NCBI GenBank assembly: GCA_933228675.1 | Contig: OW121741.1 | Span: 35,655,952-35,719,951, forward strand | Length of the DNA: 64,000 bases | Direction: 5' to 3' | From: Stomorhina lunata | Taxonomy: Eukaryota > Arthropoda > Insecta > Diptera > Rhiniidae | Part shown: positions 21,362 through 34,009 of the stretch, one piece after another | How positions within the stretch are numbered: the first letter of the stretch is position 1 | Layout: every line of letters starts with the position of its first letter | Program-made: the position numbers and the translations under genes | The notes under the pieces: model-generated | Databases searched by the model: none | What the model was told of the DNA's origin: nothing | The model's input: the letters and a program-made list of their open reading frames with translations, nothing else

Positions 21362-22665
21362 ATGGGTGTTTTTTTTAGAGGTATAGAACTTCGAATTGAA
21401 ATAAAACACAAGAAAATCGTTTTAATGTCCATCAATTTGGCTTTATTGGAAGGATAATTTTATGCCATTAATGTTTAAATATGATTTCGGGCATGTGGCC
21501 GCCGCGGCTGGCTCGAATAAAGCCAATTCTACAGGTCCAATTTTCAACTACTTTTTCGAGCATATGGGGCCGTATGTTGGCAATAACGCCACGAATGTTG
21601 GCTTCCAAGTCCAATAACGTTTCTGGTTTGTTGGCGTAGACGAGCGACTTCACATATCCCCAAAGAAAATAATCCAGTGGTGTCAAATCGCACGATCTTG
21701 GTGGCCAATTGACAGGTCCATTCCGCGAAATTATGCGCTCATCGAATGTTTCCTTCAATAAATCAATTGTGACGTGCGCTGTGTGGCATGTAGCGCCGTC
21801 TTGTTGGAACCACAACTCATCCACATTCATGCCATCCAATTGGGGAACAAAATAGTCGGTTATCATGGCTCTATACCGATCTCCATTTATGGTAACTGAC
21901 TCTCCAGCATTATTTCGGAAGAAGTATGGCCCAATGACTCCACCAGCCCATAGAGCATACCAAACAGTCAGTTTTTCTGGATGTAATGGCGTCTCAAGGG
22001 TCTCATGTGGATTCTCTTCACTCCAAATGCGGCAATTTTGCTTGTTGACGTAGCCATTCAACCAAAAATGAGCCTCATCACTGAACAAAATTTTGCGATG
22101 AAAATCAGCATCGAGATCAATCTCATTTTCGGCCCATACACCAAAATCATGACGCATTGCATGGTCTCGCGGCTTTAATTCTTGCACAAGCTGGATCTTG
22201 TAAGGTTGCAAGCCAAGATCTTTGCGCAAAATCTTCCATAAAGTTGATGGACAAAGCTCCAATTGCTGTGCACGGTGGCGAATCGATTCATTCGGGTCCT
22301 CTTCAACACTTTGCTCTACAGCGGCAATTGTTTCTTCGGTGCGCACTGTTTGACGTCGCTGTGGATGTGTATTATCACATAGAGTAAACGTAGTGGGAAA
22401 ACGATCCATGGGTAACCGAATTAATTGCTCTGATGGACGATTATGTCGACCATAAAATGGACGGAGCTTGCGGTAAACTTCGCGAACTGAACCATTATTT
22501 TCGAAATAAATTTGCACGATTTGCAAGCGTTGTTCTTTTGTCAACCTGTTCATGATGAAATGGCAAACCAAACTAAATATTAATCACTTGACAGCTGACA
22601 AAATGGCCGCCAGTTAAAAAAGTGATGCCAACTTAAAGTTCTATACCTCAATAAAAAACACCCGA
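21362..22665 (-). mobile_element. DD41D mariner (subfamily 1), full-length copy
   Basis: About 28-bp inverted ends (GGGTGTTTTTT, then AGAGGTATAGAACTT or TGAGGTATAGAACTT) lie next to TA at 21360 and 22666. Total 1304 bp, with one long transposase frame on the minus strand. A broken sister copy is at 27418..28691 in the opposite orientation. Confidence 0.9.
21468..22553 (-). CDS. Mariner transposase, DD41D type, intact frame
   Basis: 361 residues from MNRLTKEQ (an in-frame ATG six codons upstream is also possible). N-terminal paired-type helix-turn-helix region (EVYRKLRPFYGRHNRPSEQL), second HTH (RAQQLELCPSTLWKILRKDL) and the linker LVQELKPRDH in the place of WVPHEL. The catalytic triad is Asp159 (FSDEAHFW), Asp252 (QQDGATCH) and Asp294 (CDLTPLDYF). 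The last two are separated by 41 residues, giving DD41D as in the rosa/Visitor-type mariners. No stop or frameshift. Such enzymes cut and paste their element into TA sites. Whether it is active depends on point changes I cannot judge; PMDRFPTT and WYALW differ from the sister copy. Confidence 0.88.
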   Translation of the reverse strand: MNRLTKEQRLQIVQIYFENNGSVREVYRKLRPFYGRHNRPSEQLIRLPMDRFPTTFTLCDNTHPQRRQTVRTEETIAAVEQSVEEDPNESIRHRAQQLELCPSTLWKILRKDLGLQPYKIQLVQELKPRDHAMRHDFGVWAENEIDLDADFHRKILFSDEAHFWLNGYVNKQNCRIWSEENPHETLETPLHPEKLTVWYALWAGGVIGPYFFRNNAGESVTINGDRYRAMITDYFVPQLDGMNVDELWFQQDGATCHTAHVTIDLLKETFDERIISRNGPVNWPPRSCDLTPLDYFLWGYVKSLVYANKPETLLDLEANIRGVIANIRPHMLEKVVENWTCRIGFIRASRGGHMPEIIFKH

Positions 22666-22792
22666 TATTAATTTCAAAAAATAAGAAAGTTAATGACAGT
22701 TAATTTTCCTTATAAATCAAAGCTGTCAATTTCTTTAGCTAAATTTAAATATTTAAGTAATTAAAATATTTAAATTCAAAAAGAAATATATA

Positions 22793-23025
22793 ACATTAGA
22801 GTGCCAATAGTGTATATGGGGAAATTTTCTTGAAGGTATACGTTTCGGGCCAACCCCCAGTTTTGTTCGAAATGCTAAAAAATAATGCCTAGAAATTTGA
22901 AGTAAATCGGATGGGGGAAAGCGTGCCCATGGCCCGCCCAAAATTTACAAAATACCTGATTTTTTTTTTAGCATTTCGAACAAATCTGAAAAATAAACTT
23001 TGAAAAATAACTGCCACTCTAATGT
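22793..23025. mobile_element. Short inverted-repeat element
   Basis: ACATTAGAGTG at the left and CACTCTAATGT at the right, 233 bp apart. A second inverted pair lies inside (TTTGTTCGAAATGCTAAAAA near 22860 and its inverse near 22966). Probably a MITE; target duplication unclear. Confidence 0.55.
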
Positions 23026-23473
23026 AACATAATTATTCTTTTAAATATTACGAGTATAAGAAGATAATTTTGTACAGTTATTTTTAGTAATTATGTACAT
23101 ACTTTCCATTGATTACTTTCAGAAATTTCAAATTTTTTAAGAATCTTTATTCATTAAAGTTTAAATGGAATAACATATTCAGGTTTAATTTTCTACGACA
23201 GGCGAATGAACAACGGACTTTTGTCAACGAAATTTTGATTAACGTGAAGTATAACAAAAGCACCAAAAACATCCACTTCACAAAAAATGTGTTTATTTTA
23301 AATTAACACGATTGACAAAAAGAACAACAATAAAAAACACACTCGGTGAAGTTGTGGGTGAAACCATTACAAACATCAACATAGACATAAACAACGGTAA
23401 ACAGAACAATTAACAACTGTTGCTACTTCCTTGCCAAGTAGCGGAAATGAGAGTTGCCAGAGTTGGCAGATTA

Positions 23474-25852
23474 TCTATATCTATAAAAAAATGTCCGCGT
23501 CTGTTTGTATGTTGTTTGTTGAGAAGGATCTCCTAAACTATAGGACCGATTTTTCTGAAATTTTGACAGTGACCCCTCCATATAACTCATATATCAAAAA
23601 TGACAAATATAGGCGACCGAGAGGCCTGATTTTTATGAAATTTTGACAGTATGTTAAAGTGTGACCGATGGATAAAATAGGCCAGATTTTTTTTCTTCTC
23701 AAGTGGGCGCGACCTCTCCCATATAAGTCAGTTTTTAAAACATACAAATATGGATGATCAAACCGACCGATTTTTCAGAAATTTAGACAGTGGAGTAAGC
23801 TGTGACCAGTCTTTAAAATAGCCTAGGGTTTTTTCTGAAATATCAAGTGGGCGTGACTCTTCCCATATAACTCATATATTAAAAATGACAAATAAGAATG
23901 ACCGAGAGGCCCGATTTTTTTTGAAATTTTGACAGTATGGCAAGGTGTGACCGGTAGTTAAAATAAGCAAGGATTTTTTCAGAAATCTCAAGTGGGCGTG
24001 ACCCCTCCCATATAACTCATATATTAAAACTAACAAATGTAGGTGACCGAGAGGTCCGATTTTTCTGAAATTTTGACAGTATGGTAAGGTGTGACCGGTG
24101 GTTAAAATAGTCTAGGTTTTTTTTTTTGAAATTGTTAGTGGGTGTGACCCCTTCCATATAAGTCATATATTAATAATGACAAATATAGATGACCGAGCGG
24201 ACCGATTTTTCTGAAATTTTGACAGTATGGTAAGGTGTGACCAGTGTTTAAAATAAGCTTAGATTTTTTTTAATCTCAAGTAGGCGTGGCCCCTCCCATA
24301 TAAGTGAAATATTAAAAATGACAAATATGGATGACCCTGCGGACCGATTTTTCTAAAATTTTGACAGTATGGTAAGGTGTGACGGGTGGTTAAAATATGC
24401 AAAGTTTTTTTTTTCAGAAATCTCAAGTGGCCTGACCCTGCGTGCTGATTTTTCTGAAATTTTGACAGTATGGTAAGGTATGACTAGTGTTTAAAATAGG
24501 CAAAGTTTTTTTTTCAGAAATCTCAAGTGGCCGTGACCCCTCCCATATAACTCATATATTAATAATGACAAATATAGATGACCGAGCGGACCGATTTTTC
24601 TGAAATTTTGACAGTATATAATGGTGTAACCGTTGGGTATAGTAGGTCATATATGTCAAATATTTAAAATGACAAATATGGATGACCCTGCGGACTAATT
24701 TTTCTGAAATTTTGACAGTATGGTAAGGTAGTGTTTAAAATAGGCAAAGTTTTTTTTTCAGAAATCTCAAGTGGCCGTGACCCTCCCATATAACTCATAT
24801 ATTAATAATGACAAATATAGATGACCGAGTGGACCGATTTTTCTGAAATTTTGACAGTATATAAAGGTGTAACCGTTGGGTATAGTAGGTCATATATGTC
24901 AAATATTTAAAATGACAAATATGGATCACCCTGCGGACTAATTTTTCTGAAATTTTGACAGTATGGTAAGGTATGACTAGTGTTTAAAATAGGCAAAGTT
25001 TTTTTTTCAGAAATCTCAAGTGGCCATGACCCTCCCATATAACTCATCTATTAATAATGACAAATATAGATGACCGAGCGGACCGATTTTTCTGAAATTT
25101 TGACAGTATATAAAGGTGTAACCGTTGGGTACAGTAGGTCATATATGTCAAATATTTAAAATGACAAATATGGATGACCGAACTGACCGATATTTCTGAA
25201 ATTAAGACATTATGGTAAGGTGTGACCGGTGGTTTAACTAGGCAGGGTTTTTTTTTTCTGAAATCTCAAGTGGGCGGTGCCCCTCCCATATAACTCATAT
25301 ATTAAAAATGACAAATATAGATGACTGAGCGGACCGATTTTTATGAAATTTTGACAATATATTAAGGTTTTAAAATAGGCTAAATTTTTTCTGTAAATCT
25401 CAAGTAGGCGTGACCCCTCCCATGTAAGTCAAATATTAAAAATGACAAACATAAATAACCCCGAGGACCGATTTTTCTGAAATTTTTTCAGTATGTTTAG
25501 GTGTGACTGGCGGGTAAAATGGTTCAGGTTTTTTTTGAAATCTCAAGTGGGCGTGACCCCTCCCGTATAAGTAATATACAGTAATAAGTTAAAAACTCTG
25601 ACTACTATTTGTAAATCTTAAGTGGGCGTGACCCCTCCCATATAAGTCAAATATTAAAAATGACAAACATAAATAACCCCGAGCACCGATTTTTCTGAAA
25701 TTTTTTCAGTATGTTTAGGTGTGACTGGCGGGTAAAATGGTCCAGGTTTTTTTTTGAAATCTCAAGTGGGCGTGACCCCGTATAAGTAAAATACAGTAAT
25801 AAGTTAAAAACTCTAAGTACCAACCCGGGCAAGGCCGGGTAAAATTAGCTAG
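23474..25852 (+). mobile_element. Helitron-like non-autonomous element with internal tandem array
   Basis: Starts TCTATATCTATAAAAA directly after an A. Ends CTAG directly before a T. A GC-rich hairpin (ACCCGG-GCAAGG-CCGGGT, 25823..25840) lies 8 bases before CTAG. This is the textbook Helitron arrangement (5'-TC, 3' hairpin, CTRR, A|T target). No Rep/helicase is encoded. The interior is the tandem array described separately. Confidence 0.75.
23540..25800 (+). repeat. About 140-bp tandem array inside the Helitron-like element
   Basis: Some 16 units, each with GACCGATTTTTCTGAAATTT, TGACAGTATGGTAAGGTGTG, a T-run, AATCTCAAGTGGGCGTGACC and CCTCCCATATAACTCATAT. Length varies from about 80 to about 150 bp, and a subset of alternating 104/140-bp units appears near 24350-25100. 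Confidence 0.85.
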
Positions 25853-25894
25853 TAAGATATAAATTAAGAAATAAAATTAAATTAATTATATATA

Positions 25895-26983
25895 TCGGGT
25901 GGTTAAATTTCAAGGGCCGATGTTGATTTTGAATAAAACACAAACTATTTAGGAAATTATTGTAATTTTATTTTTTTATGATATATTGGTATTACGGTGT
26001 CAAATCACATGATCTTGGCGGCCAATTGACATCGCCATTACGTGAGATAACACGGCCATTGAATTTGTTGAGCAAACGAGCCATTGTTTCGTTAGCTGTG
26101 TGGCAAGTGGCACCGTCCTGCTGAAACCACATATCGTCCACATCCATATCTTCCAATTCGGGCCATAAAAATTTCGTTATCATCTCACGATAGCGAACAC
26201 CATTCACAGTAACTGCCTGAGCGGCCTCATTTTGGAAAAAATACGGTCCGATGATGCCGCCAGCCTATAAACCGCACCAAACAGTCACTCTTTGTAGGTG
26301 CATTGGTTTTTCGACAATCACTCTTGGATTCTCATTCGCCCAAATGCGGCAATTCTGTTTATTGACGAATCCACTGAGGTTAAAATGTGCCTCATCACTG
26401 AAGATGATTTTCTTCGAAAATTGATCATCCACTGTTGCCATTTCTTGCCACCATTCTGCCCATTCACGACGTTTGGAATGGTCAAGAGGCTTCAGTTCTT
26501 GAGCCAATTGCACCTTGTAAGCGTGTAAATGCAAGTCTTTATGCATAATGTTCATCAACGACGAGCGTGAGAGGTGCAATTGTTGGGCACGATGACGAGT
26601 TGAGGTGGACGGCTCTTCAGCCACACTATCGAGAACAGCAGCAATATTTTCTGCAGTACGAGCTGTACGAGCATGCACTGATGTTCTCATATCTTCTACA
26701 GACCCGGTTTGCTCTAATTTTTCCAAGATTTTTGCGATTGTAAGCATATTTGGACGATCAAATTGACCAAAAAAATCACGAAGTGCAGGATATGCATTTT
26801 GATTTGAACGCCCATTTTCATAATAAGTCTGGATAACTTTAACACGTTGTTGGATTGTGTATCTCTCCATGGTTCAAATTGAGTAAGTCTCAAATAGAGA
26901 AATGTCAAATAAAATTCTAAAAAAAACTTGGCGTTTAGGTGTGGTTCACATTCAACATCGGCCCTTACAATTTAACCACCCTT
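25895..26983 (-). mobile_element. DD41D mariner (subfamily 2), copy B, internally deleted
   Basis: Same ends as copy A next to TA. The transposase on the minus strand starts MERYTIQQRVKVIQ at 26870 and is open for 201 residues, through FSDEAHFNLSG (first Asp intact) to WCGL, where a Trp codon has become a stop. It continues in frame to QQDGATCHT and PPRSCDLTP, then hits a deletion of about 220 bp that removes the third Asp and the C-terminus. Confidence 0.87.
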
Positions 26984-27417
26984 TATATATAATTTATGAC
27001 ATGAACCTAAGCCCGACTCGAACCCACGACCATCAATTAATTATACCTTTATTTTCTAGATTTGGAATATTCAAAACTAAATATTAAAATTTGATTATCT
27101 TTAGACTGGATTAATCGAGTACTTGGATTTAATACAGAAAATCGATTTAACGTACGATGACCCAATTTTTGACCTTTAATAATAAATGTACTGGACGGTT
27201 ACTAAGTAACCGATTAATTTGAAAAATTTAGACACTACTTTTATTTAAGAAAATCTACAGTTTAACGTATTCTTCTATTCCTGCCAAAACCATTTAAGAA
27301 CTGAAGTCAATTCATAAATTAAAATTTATTTTCAAATATTCTTAGCATTTACATCTCGAATATTCTTAGCTTTTACATCTCTAAAAAATTCTGCTACTAT
27401 TTAGCAGTAGATAAATA

Positions 27418-28691
27418 TCGGGTGTTTTTTATTGAGGTATAGATCTTTAAGTTGGCATCACCTTTTTAACTGGCGGCCATTTTGTCAGCTGTCAAGTGAT
27501 TAATATTTAGTTTGGTTTGCCATTTCATCATGAACAGGTTGACAAAAGAACAACGCTTGCAAATCGTGCAAATTTATTTCGAAAATAATGGTTCAGTTCG
27601 CGAAGTTTACCGCAAGCTCCGTCCATTTTATGGTCGACATAATCGTCCATCAGAGCAATTAATTCGGTTAACCATGGATCGTTTTCGCACTACGTTTACT
27701 CTATGTGATAATACACATCCGCAGCGACGTCGAACAGTGCGCACCGAAGAAACAATTGCCGCTGTAGAGCAAAGTGTTGAAGAGGACCCGAATGAATCGA
27801 TTCGTCAACTTTATGGAAGATTTTGCGCAAAGATCTTGGCTTGCGACCTTACATGATCCAGCTTGTGCAAGAATTAAAGCTGCGAGACCATGCAATGCGT
27901 CGTGATTTTGATGTATGGGCCGAAAATGAGATTGATCTCGATGCTGATTTTCATCGCAAAATTTTGTTCAGTGATGAGGCTCATTTTTGGTTGAATGGAT
28001 ACGTCAACAAGGAAAATTGCCGCATTTGGAGTGAAGAGAATCCACATGAGACCCTTGAGACGCCATTACATCCACAAAAAACTGACTGTTTGGTGTGCTC
28101 TATGGGCTGGTGGAGTCATTGGGCCATACTTCTTCCGAAATAATGCTGGAGAGTCAGTTACCATAAATGGAGACCGGTATAGAGCCATGATAACCGACTA
28201 TTTTGTTCTCCAATTGGATGGCATGAATGTGGATGAGTTGTGGTTCCAACAAGACGGCGCTACAAGCCACACATCGCATGTCACAATTGATTTATTGAAG
28301 GAAACATTCGATGAGCGCATAATTTCGCGGAATGGACCTGTCAATTGGCCACCAAGATCGTGCGATTTGACACCACTGGATTATTTTCTTTGGGGATATG
28401 TGAAGTCGCTCGTCTACGCCAACAAACCAGAAACGTTAGGGGACTTGGAAGCCAACATTCGTGGCGTTATTGCCAACATACGGCCCCATATGTTCGAAAA
28501 AGTAGTTGAAAATTTTACCTGTAGAATTGGCTTTATTCGAGCCAGCCGCGGCGGCCACATGCCCGAAGTCATATTTATACATTAATGGCATAAAATTATC
28601 CTTCCAATAAAGCCAAATTGATGGACATTAAAACGATTTTCTTATGTTTTATTTCAATTCGAAGTTCTATACCTCTAAAAAAAACACCCAT
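27418..28691 (+). mobile_element. DD41D mariner (subfamily 1), copy 2, frameshifted
   Basis: Inverted ends next to TA (27416 and 28692). The transposase begins MNRLTKEQRLQ at 27530. A deletion of about 30 bp after NESIR shifts the frame (restored as LWRKDLGLRPY-like text from 27823), and one extra A near 28080 shifts it again before LTVWCALWAGG. The triad codons themselves survive (FSDEAHFW, QQDGATSH, LTPLDYF). Ends at EVIFIH and a stop at 28585. Pseudogene. Confidence 0.88.
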
Positions 28692-28693
28692 TA

Positions 28694-29916
28694 CGACAAA
28701 ATTTTGGAATGTGGGAAATATTACAATGACTTACGAGTATGTTTATGATTTTTATTAGATGTTACTTGAACATTTTTAAGATAATCTAAGTGAAAATGCT
28801 AAACTAAATGTCTGACGTAGTTACAAATAAGTGCGGGTACATGTTATAATAACATGATTTTTTTAAGGGAAGACGAAGTCCCACAGTTTTATGAGAAAGC
28901 TCGTGCAATTTTGGTAAATATAGAAATGGTAAAAAGTATAGACTAAGAGCAGCCCTGTAGTTTAAAAATGAATGGGAATTGATTAGGAACGGAATAATAA
29001 ATAATTTAAAAGGGACAGAGAAGAGTTGGAATAAGAAAGGATTGAAATGGTTTCGAATTTTTCTTAAATATATTAAATGCATTGGCATATATTTATGTAT
29101 GTATTAAAGAAAAACCTAATAAACTATTTTATATAAAATCCCTTTCTTACACTACTAAAATTGTTACCCGAACTACTGGGTATTCGTGGAGGTTTATATT
29201 CCTTTTGGAAGTTACAAGTGTTTCCTTTTGCATTTAGTATCAGGCACTAAAATATAATGTATGTAACACTAAACTAATATTTTTTTTAATTTATTTTCAA
29301 GTATTTTTTTTTATGTTAAATAATTTTTTATTTTAGGAAAATCAAAAAGAAAAATTTTAATGTCTGAAAATGAAATGCCAACCTAGTAAATACATTCTAT
29401 TAAAATATTCAAATAATTTATTTTTTATCATCACTTTTTTTATCACTTTAACTTGAACTAATCCCATTTAATAACATTCATATTAATTTCAATTATTTGT
29501 GCTTAGTTTTTAGGCATAATTAATTATTTTTTTGGAACTTAAATCATAAACTATATTTTTTTGTTCGTACAGATAAAAGAAAATCAGCCGATTAGACCAG
29601 ACTATAGATATATATTAGTCTGGTGTCATACCTACATAAATCATAAAATGTGAGTTGGAGGACGAGTTAAGCTTTTACTCATTTTCACTTTGAAAAGGCC
29701 AGTTTATTAAATTATCATTAAATAATTGTCATCGTAAACGAAAAAATAATTTATTTGCGATAAGATTGTGAAAATTACCGATTTTATTCAATTTATTTTT
29801 TTTATCTATTTGGTCTATAGAAGTTACTACCATTTATGTCTGCTCCTCTGGAATTTATATCCAAAAAAATATGTTAATTTGTAGCAGCTACAACTTAAGT
29901 GTTTTTGTGTTTTTTT
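28694..29916. other. AT-rich spacer before the satellites
   Basis: Nothing coding recognised; short inverted text TAGACCAGACTATAG / ATAGATATATATTAGTCTGG near 29596-29625. Confidence 0.4.
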
Positions 29917-31230
29917 TAGTAAATTTTTCAAAAATTTATTATTTTTATAGAAAATTTTTCAAAATTTTACTTTATATATTTTTTTTATATATTTTTTATA
30001 TATTTTTATATTTATAGTAAATTTTTTAAAAAATTCTTCAAAAATTTCTTATTTTTATAGGAAATTTTTTAAAAACTCTTATTTTTAGAGGAAATTGTTC
30101 AAAAATTTCTTATTTTTTTAGGAAATTTTTCAAAAATTTCTTATTTTTATAGGAATTTTTCAAAAATTTCTTATTATTAAAGGAAATTTTCAAAAATTTC
30201 TTAATTTTATAGGAAATTTTTTTCGAAAATTTCTTATTTTGATAGGAAATTTTTCAAAAATTTCCTATTTTTCTAGGAAATTTTTCAAAAATTTCCTATT
30301 TTTCTAGGAAATTTTTCAAAAATTACTTATTTTTATAAGAAAATTTTTCAAAAATTTCTTATTTTTATACGAAATTTTTCAAAAATTTATTATTTTTATA
30401 CGAAATTTTACAAAAATTTCTTATTTTTTTTAAGAAATTTTTCAAAAATTTCTTATTTTTTTAGGAAAATTTTCAAAAATTTATTATTTTTAACGAAATT
30501 TTTCAAAAATTTCTTATTTTTATAGGAAATTATATAAGAAAATTTTTCAAAAATTTCTTATTTTTATACGAAATTTTTCAAAAATTTATTATTTTTATAC
30601 GAAATTTTACAAAAATTTCTTATTTTTTTTAAAGAAATTTTTCAAAAATTTCTTATTTTTTTAGGAAAATTTTCAAAAATTTCTTATTTTTCTAAGAAAT
30701 TTTTCAAAAATTTCTAATTTTTCTAGGAAATTTTTCAAAAATTTCCTTTTTTTATAAGAAATTTTTCAAAAATTTCCTATTTTTATAGGAAATTTTTTAA
30801 AAATTTCCTATTTTTATAGGAAATTTTTTAAAAATTTCCTATTTTTATAGGAAATTTTTCAAAAATTTCCTATTTTTATAGGAAATTTTTCAAAAATGTT
30901 CTAATTTATAGGAAATTTTTCAAAAATGTCCTATTTTTATAGGAAATTTTTCAAAAATTTCCTATTTTTATAGGAAATTTTTCAAAAATTTCCTATTTTT
31001 ATAGGAAATTTTTCAAAAATTTACTATTTTTATAGGAAATTTTTCAAAAATTTCCTATTTTTATAGGAAATTTTTCAAAAATTTCCTATTTTTATAGGAA
31101 ATTTTTCAAAAATTTCCTATTTTTATAGGAAATTTTTGAAAAATTTCCTATTTTTATAGGAAATTTTTGAAAAATTTCTTATTTTTCTAGGAAATTTTTC
31201 AAAAATTTCCTATTTTTATAGGAAATTTTT
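29917..31230 (+). repeat. 31-bp satellite M1, diverged left block
   Basis: Units of the type GGAAATTTTTCAAAAATTTC plus CTATTTTTATA. Divergence is high at the outer (left) side and falls toward 31,200. Each unit holds an odd palindrome GGAAATTTTT-C-AAAAATTTCC. Confidence 0.92.
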
Positions 31231-33234
31231 CTATAAAAATTGAAAATTTTTGAAAAATTTCCTATAAAAATAGGAAATTTTTGAAAAATTTCCTATAAAA
31301 ATAGGAAATTTTTGAAAAATTTCCTATAAAAATAGGAAATTTTTGAAAAATTTCCTATAAAAATAGGAAATTTTTGAAAAATTTCCTATAAAAATAGGAA
31401 ATTTTTGAAAAATTTCCTATAAAAATAGGAAATTTTTGAAAAATTTCCTATAAAAATAGGAAATTTTTGAAAAATTTCCTATAAAAATAGGAAATTTTTG
31501 AAAAATTTCCTATAAAAATAGGAAATTTTTGAAAAATTTCCTATAAATATAGGAAATTTTTGAAAAATTTCCTATAAAAATAGGAAATTTTTGAAAAACT
31601 TCCTATAAAAATAGGAAATTTTTGAAAAATTTCCTATAAAAATAGGAAATTTTTGAAAAATTTCCTATAAAAATAGGAAATTTTTGAAAAATTTCCTATA
31701 AAAATAGGAAATTTTTGAAAAATTTCCTATAAAAATAGGAAATTTTTGAAAAATTTCCTATAAAAATAGGAAATTTTTGAAAAATTTCCTATAAAAATAG
31801 GAAATTTTTGAAAAATTTCCTATAAAAATAGGAAATTTTTGAAAAATTTCCTATAAAAATAGGAAATTTTTGAAAAATTTCCTATAAAAATAGGAAATTT
31901 TTGAAAAATTTCCTATAAAAATAGGAAATTTTTGAAAAATTTCCTATAAAAATAGGAAATTTTTGAAAAATTTTCTATAAAAATAGGAAATTTTTGAAAA
32001 ATTTCCTATAAAAATAGGAAATTTTTGAAAAATTTCCTATAAAAATAGGAAATTTTTGAAAAATTTCCTATAAAAATAGGAAATTTTTGAAAAATTTCCT
32101 ATAAAAATAGGAAATTTTTGAAAAATTTCCTATAAAAATAGGAAATTTTTGAAAAATTTCCTATAAAAATAGGAAATTTTTGAAAAATTTCCTATAAAAA
32201 TAGGAAATTTTTGAAAAATTTCCTATAAAAATAGGAAATTTTTGAAAAATTTCCTATAAAAATAGGAAATTTTTGAAAAATTTCCTATAAAAATAGGAAA
32301 TTTTTGAAAAATTTCCTATAAAAATAGGAAATTTTTGAAAAATTTCCTATAAAAATAGGAAATTTTTGAAAAATTTCCTATAAAAATAGGAAATTTTTGA
32401 AAAATTTCCTATAAAAATAGGAAATTTTTGAAAAATTTCCTATAAAAATAGGAAATTTTTGAAAAATTTCCTATAAAAATAGGAAATTTTTGAAAAATTT
32501 CCTATAAAAATAGGAAATTTTTGAAAAATTTCCTATAAAAATAGGAAATTTTTGAAAAATTTCCTATAAAAATAGGAAATTTTTGAAAAATTTCCTATAA
32601 AAATAGGAAATTTTTGAAAAATTTCCTATAAAAATAGGAAATTTTTGAAAAATTTCCTATAAAAATAGGAAATTTTTGAAAAATTTCCTATAAAAATAGG
32701 AAATTTTTGAAAAATTTCCTATAAAAATAGGAAATTTTTGAAAAATTTCCTATAAAAATAGGAAATTTTTGAAAAATTTCCTATAAAAATAGGAAATTTT
32801 TGAAAAATTTCCTATAAAAATAGGAAATTTTTGAAAAATTTCCTATAAAAATAGGAAATTTTTGAAAAATTTCCTATAAAAATAGGAAATTTTTGAAAAA
32901 TTTCCTATAAAAATAGGAAATTTTTGAAAAATTTCCTATAAAAATAGGAAATTTTTGAAAAATTTCCTATAAAAATAGGAAATTTTTGAAAAATTTCCTA
33001 TAAAAATAGGAAATTTTTGAAAAATTTTCTATAAAAATAGGAAATTTTTGAAAAATTTCCTATAAAAATAGGAAATTTTTGAAAAATTTCCTATAAAAAT
33101 AGGAAATTTTTGAAAAATTTCCTATAAAAATAGGAAATTTTTGAAAAATTTCCTATAAAAATAGGAAATTTTTGAAAAATTTCCTATAAAAATAGGAAAT
33201 TTTTGAAAAATTTCCTATAAAAATAGGAAATTTT
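31231..33234 (-). repeat. 31-bp satellite M1, homogeneous inverted core
   Basis: About 64 units of the reverse complement (CCTATAAAAATAGG then AAATTTTTGAAAAATTT), period exactly 31 bp. Only a handful of single-base differences occur (for example near 31553, 31600, 31973 and 33026). The switch point at left reads TTTTTCTATAAAAATTGAAA. Confidence 0.95.
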
Positions 33235-33244
33235 TTTCTTGCAT

Positions 33245-33660
33245 ATTTTTATAGGAAATTTTTCAAAAATTTCTTATTTTTCTAGGAAATTTTTCAAAAA
33301 TTTCTTATTTTTGTACGAAAGTTTTCAAAAATTTCTCATTTTTATAGAAAATTTTTTGTTAAATTTCTTAATTTTATAGAAATTTTTTTTAAAATTTTTT
33401 ATTTTTATAGGAAATTTCTTTAAAAATTTCTTATTTTTAAAGAAATTTTTCAAAAATGTCTTATTTTAATAGGAAATTTTTCAAAAATTTCTTATTAGTG
33501 TAAGAAATTTATCAAAAATTTCTTATTAGTATATGAAATTTATCAAAAAATTTTTAATTTAATAAGAAATTTTTAAAAATTTTTTAATTTCATAGGAAAT
33601 TTTAAAAAATTTCTTATTTTTATAGGAAATTTTTAAAAAATTACTTATTTTTATAGTAAA
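33245..33660 (+). repeat. 31-bp satellite M1, diverged right block
   Basis: After ten non-repeat bases (TTCTTGCATA) the array returns to the orientation of the left block and decays outward to about 33,660. Confidence 0.88.
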
Positions 33661-34009
33661 TAGTAATAGAAAAATAATTAAAAAAAATTAAACCCAACTT
33701 TACTTTTTTGCAATTAAAATTATGGTGTTTTGAAATTTGATATTTTTTATATAATTCGATTTTCTGGATTCGTTTTAAATTTGCGCTACCTTTTATTTTT
33801 TAAGTCTAAAGATAATTTATGGGACTATTTAACTGCATGTCAGAAAGTTGCAAAATCGGCTTGAGTTTTTTGTTATACAATTAAACATTTTCTGATATAA
33901 AAAATATTGAAGATTTTTTTAGATAAAAGAGATACGATTGACAGTTTTCTTATAAAAAAACAGACACGATTAAGGGTTTTCTTATAAAAACGACACACTA
34001 TTTATTATA

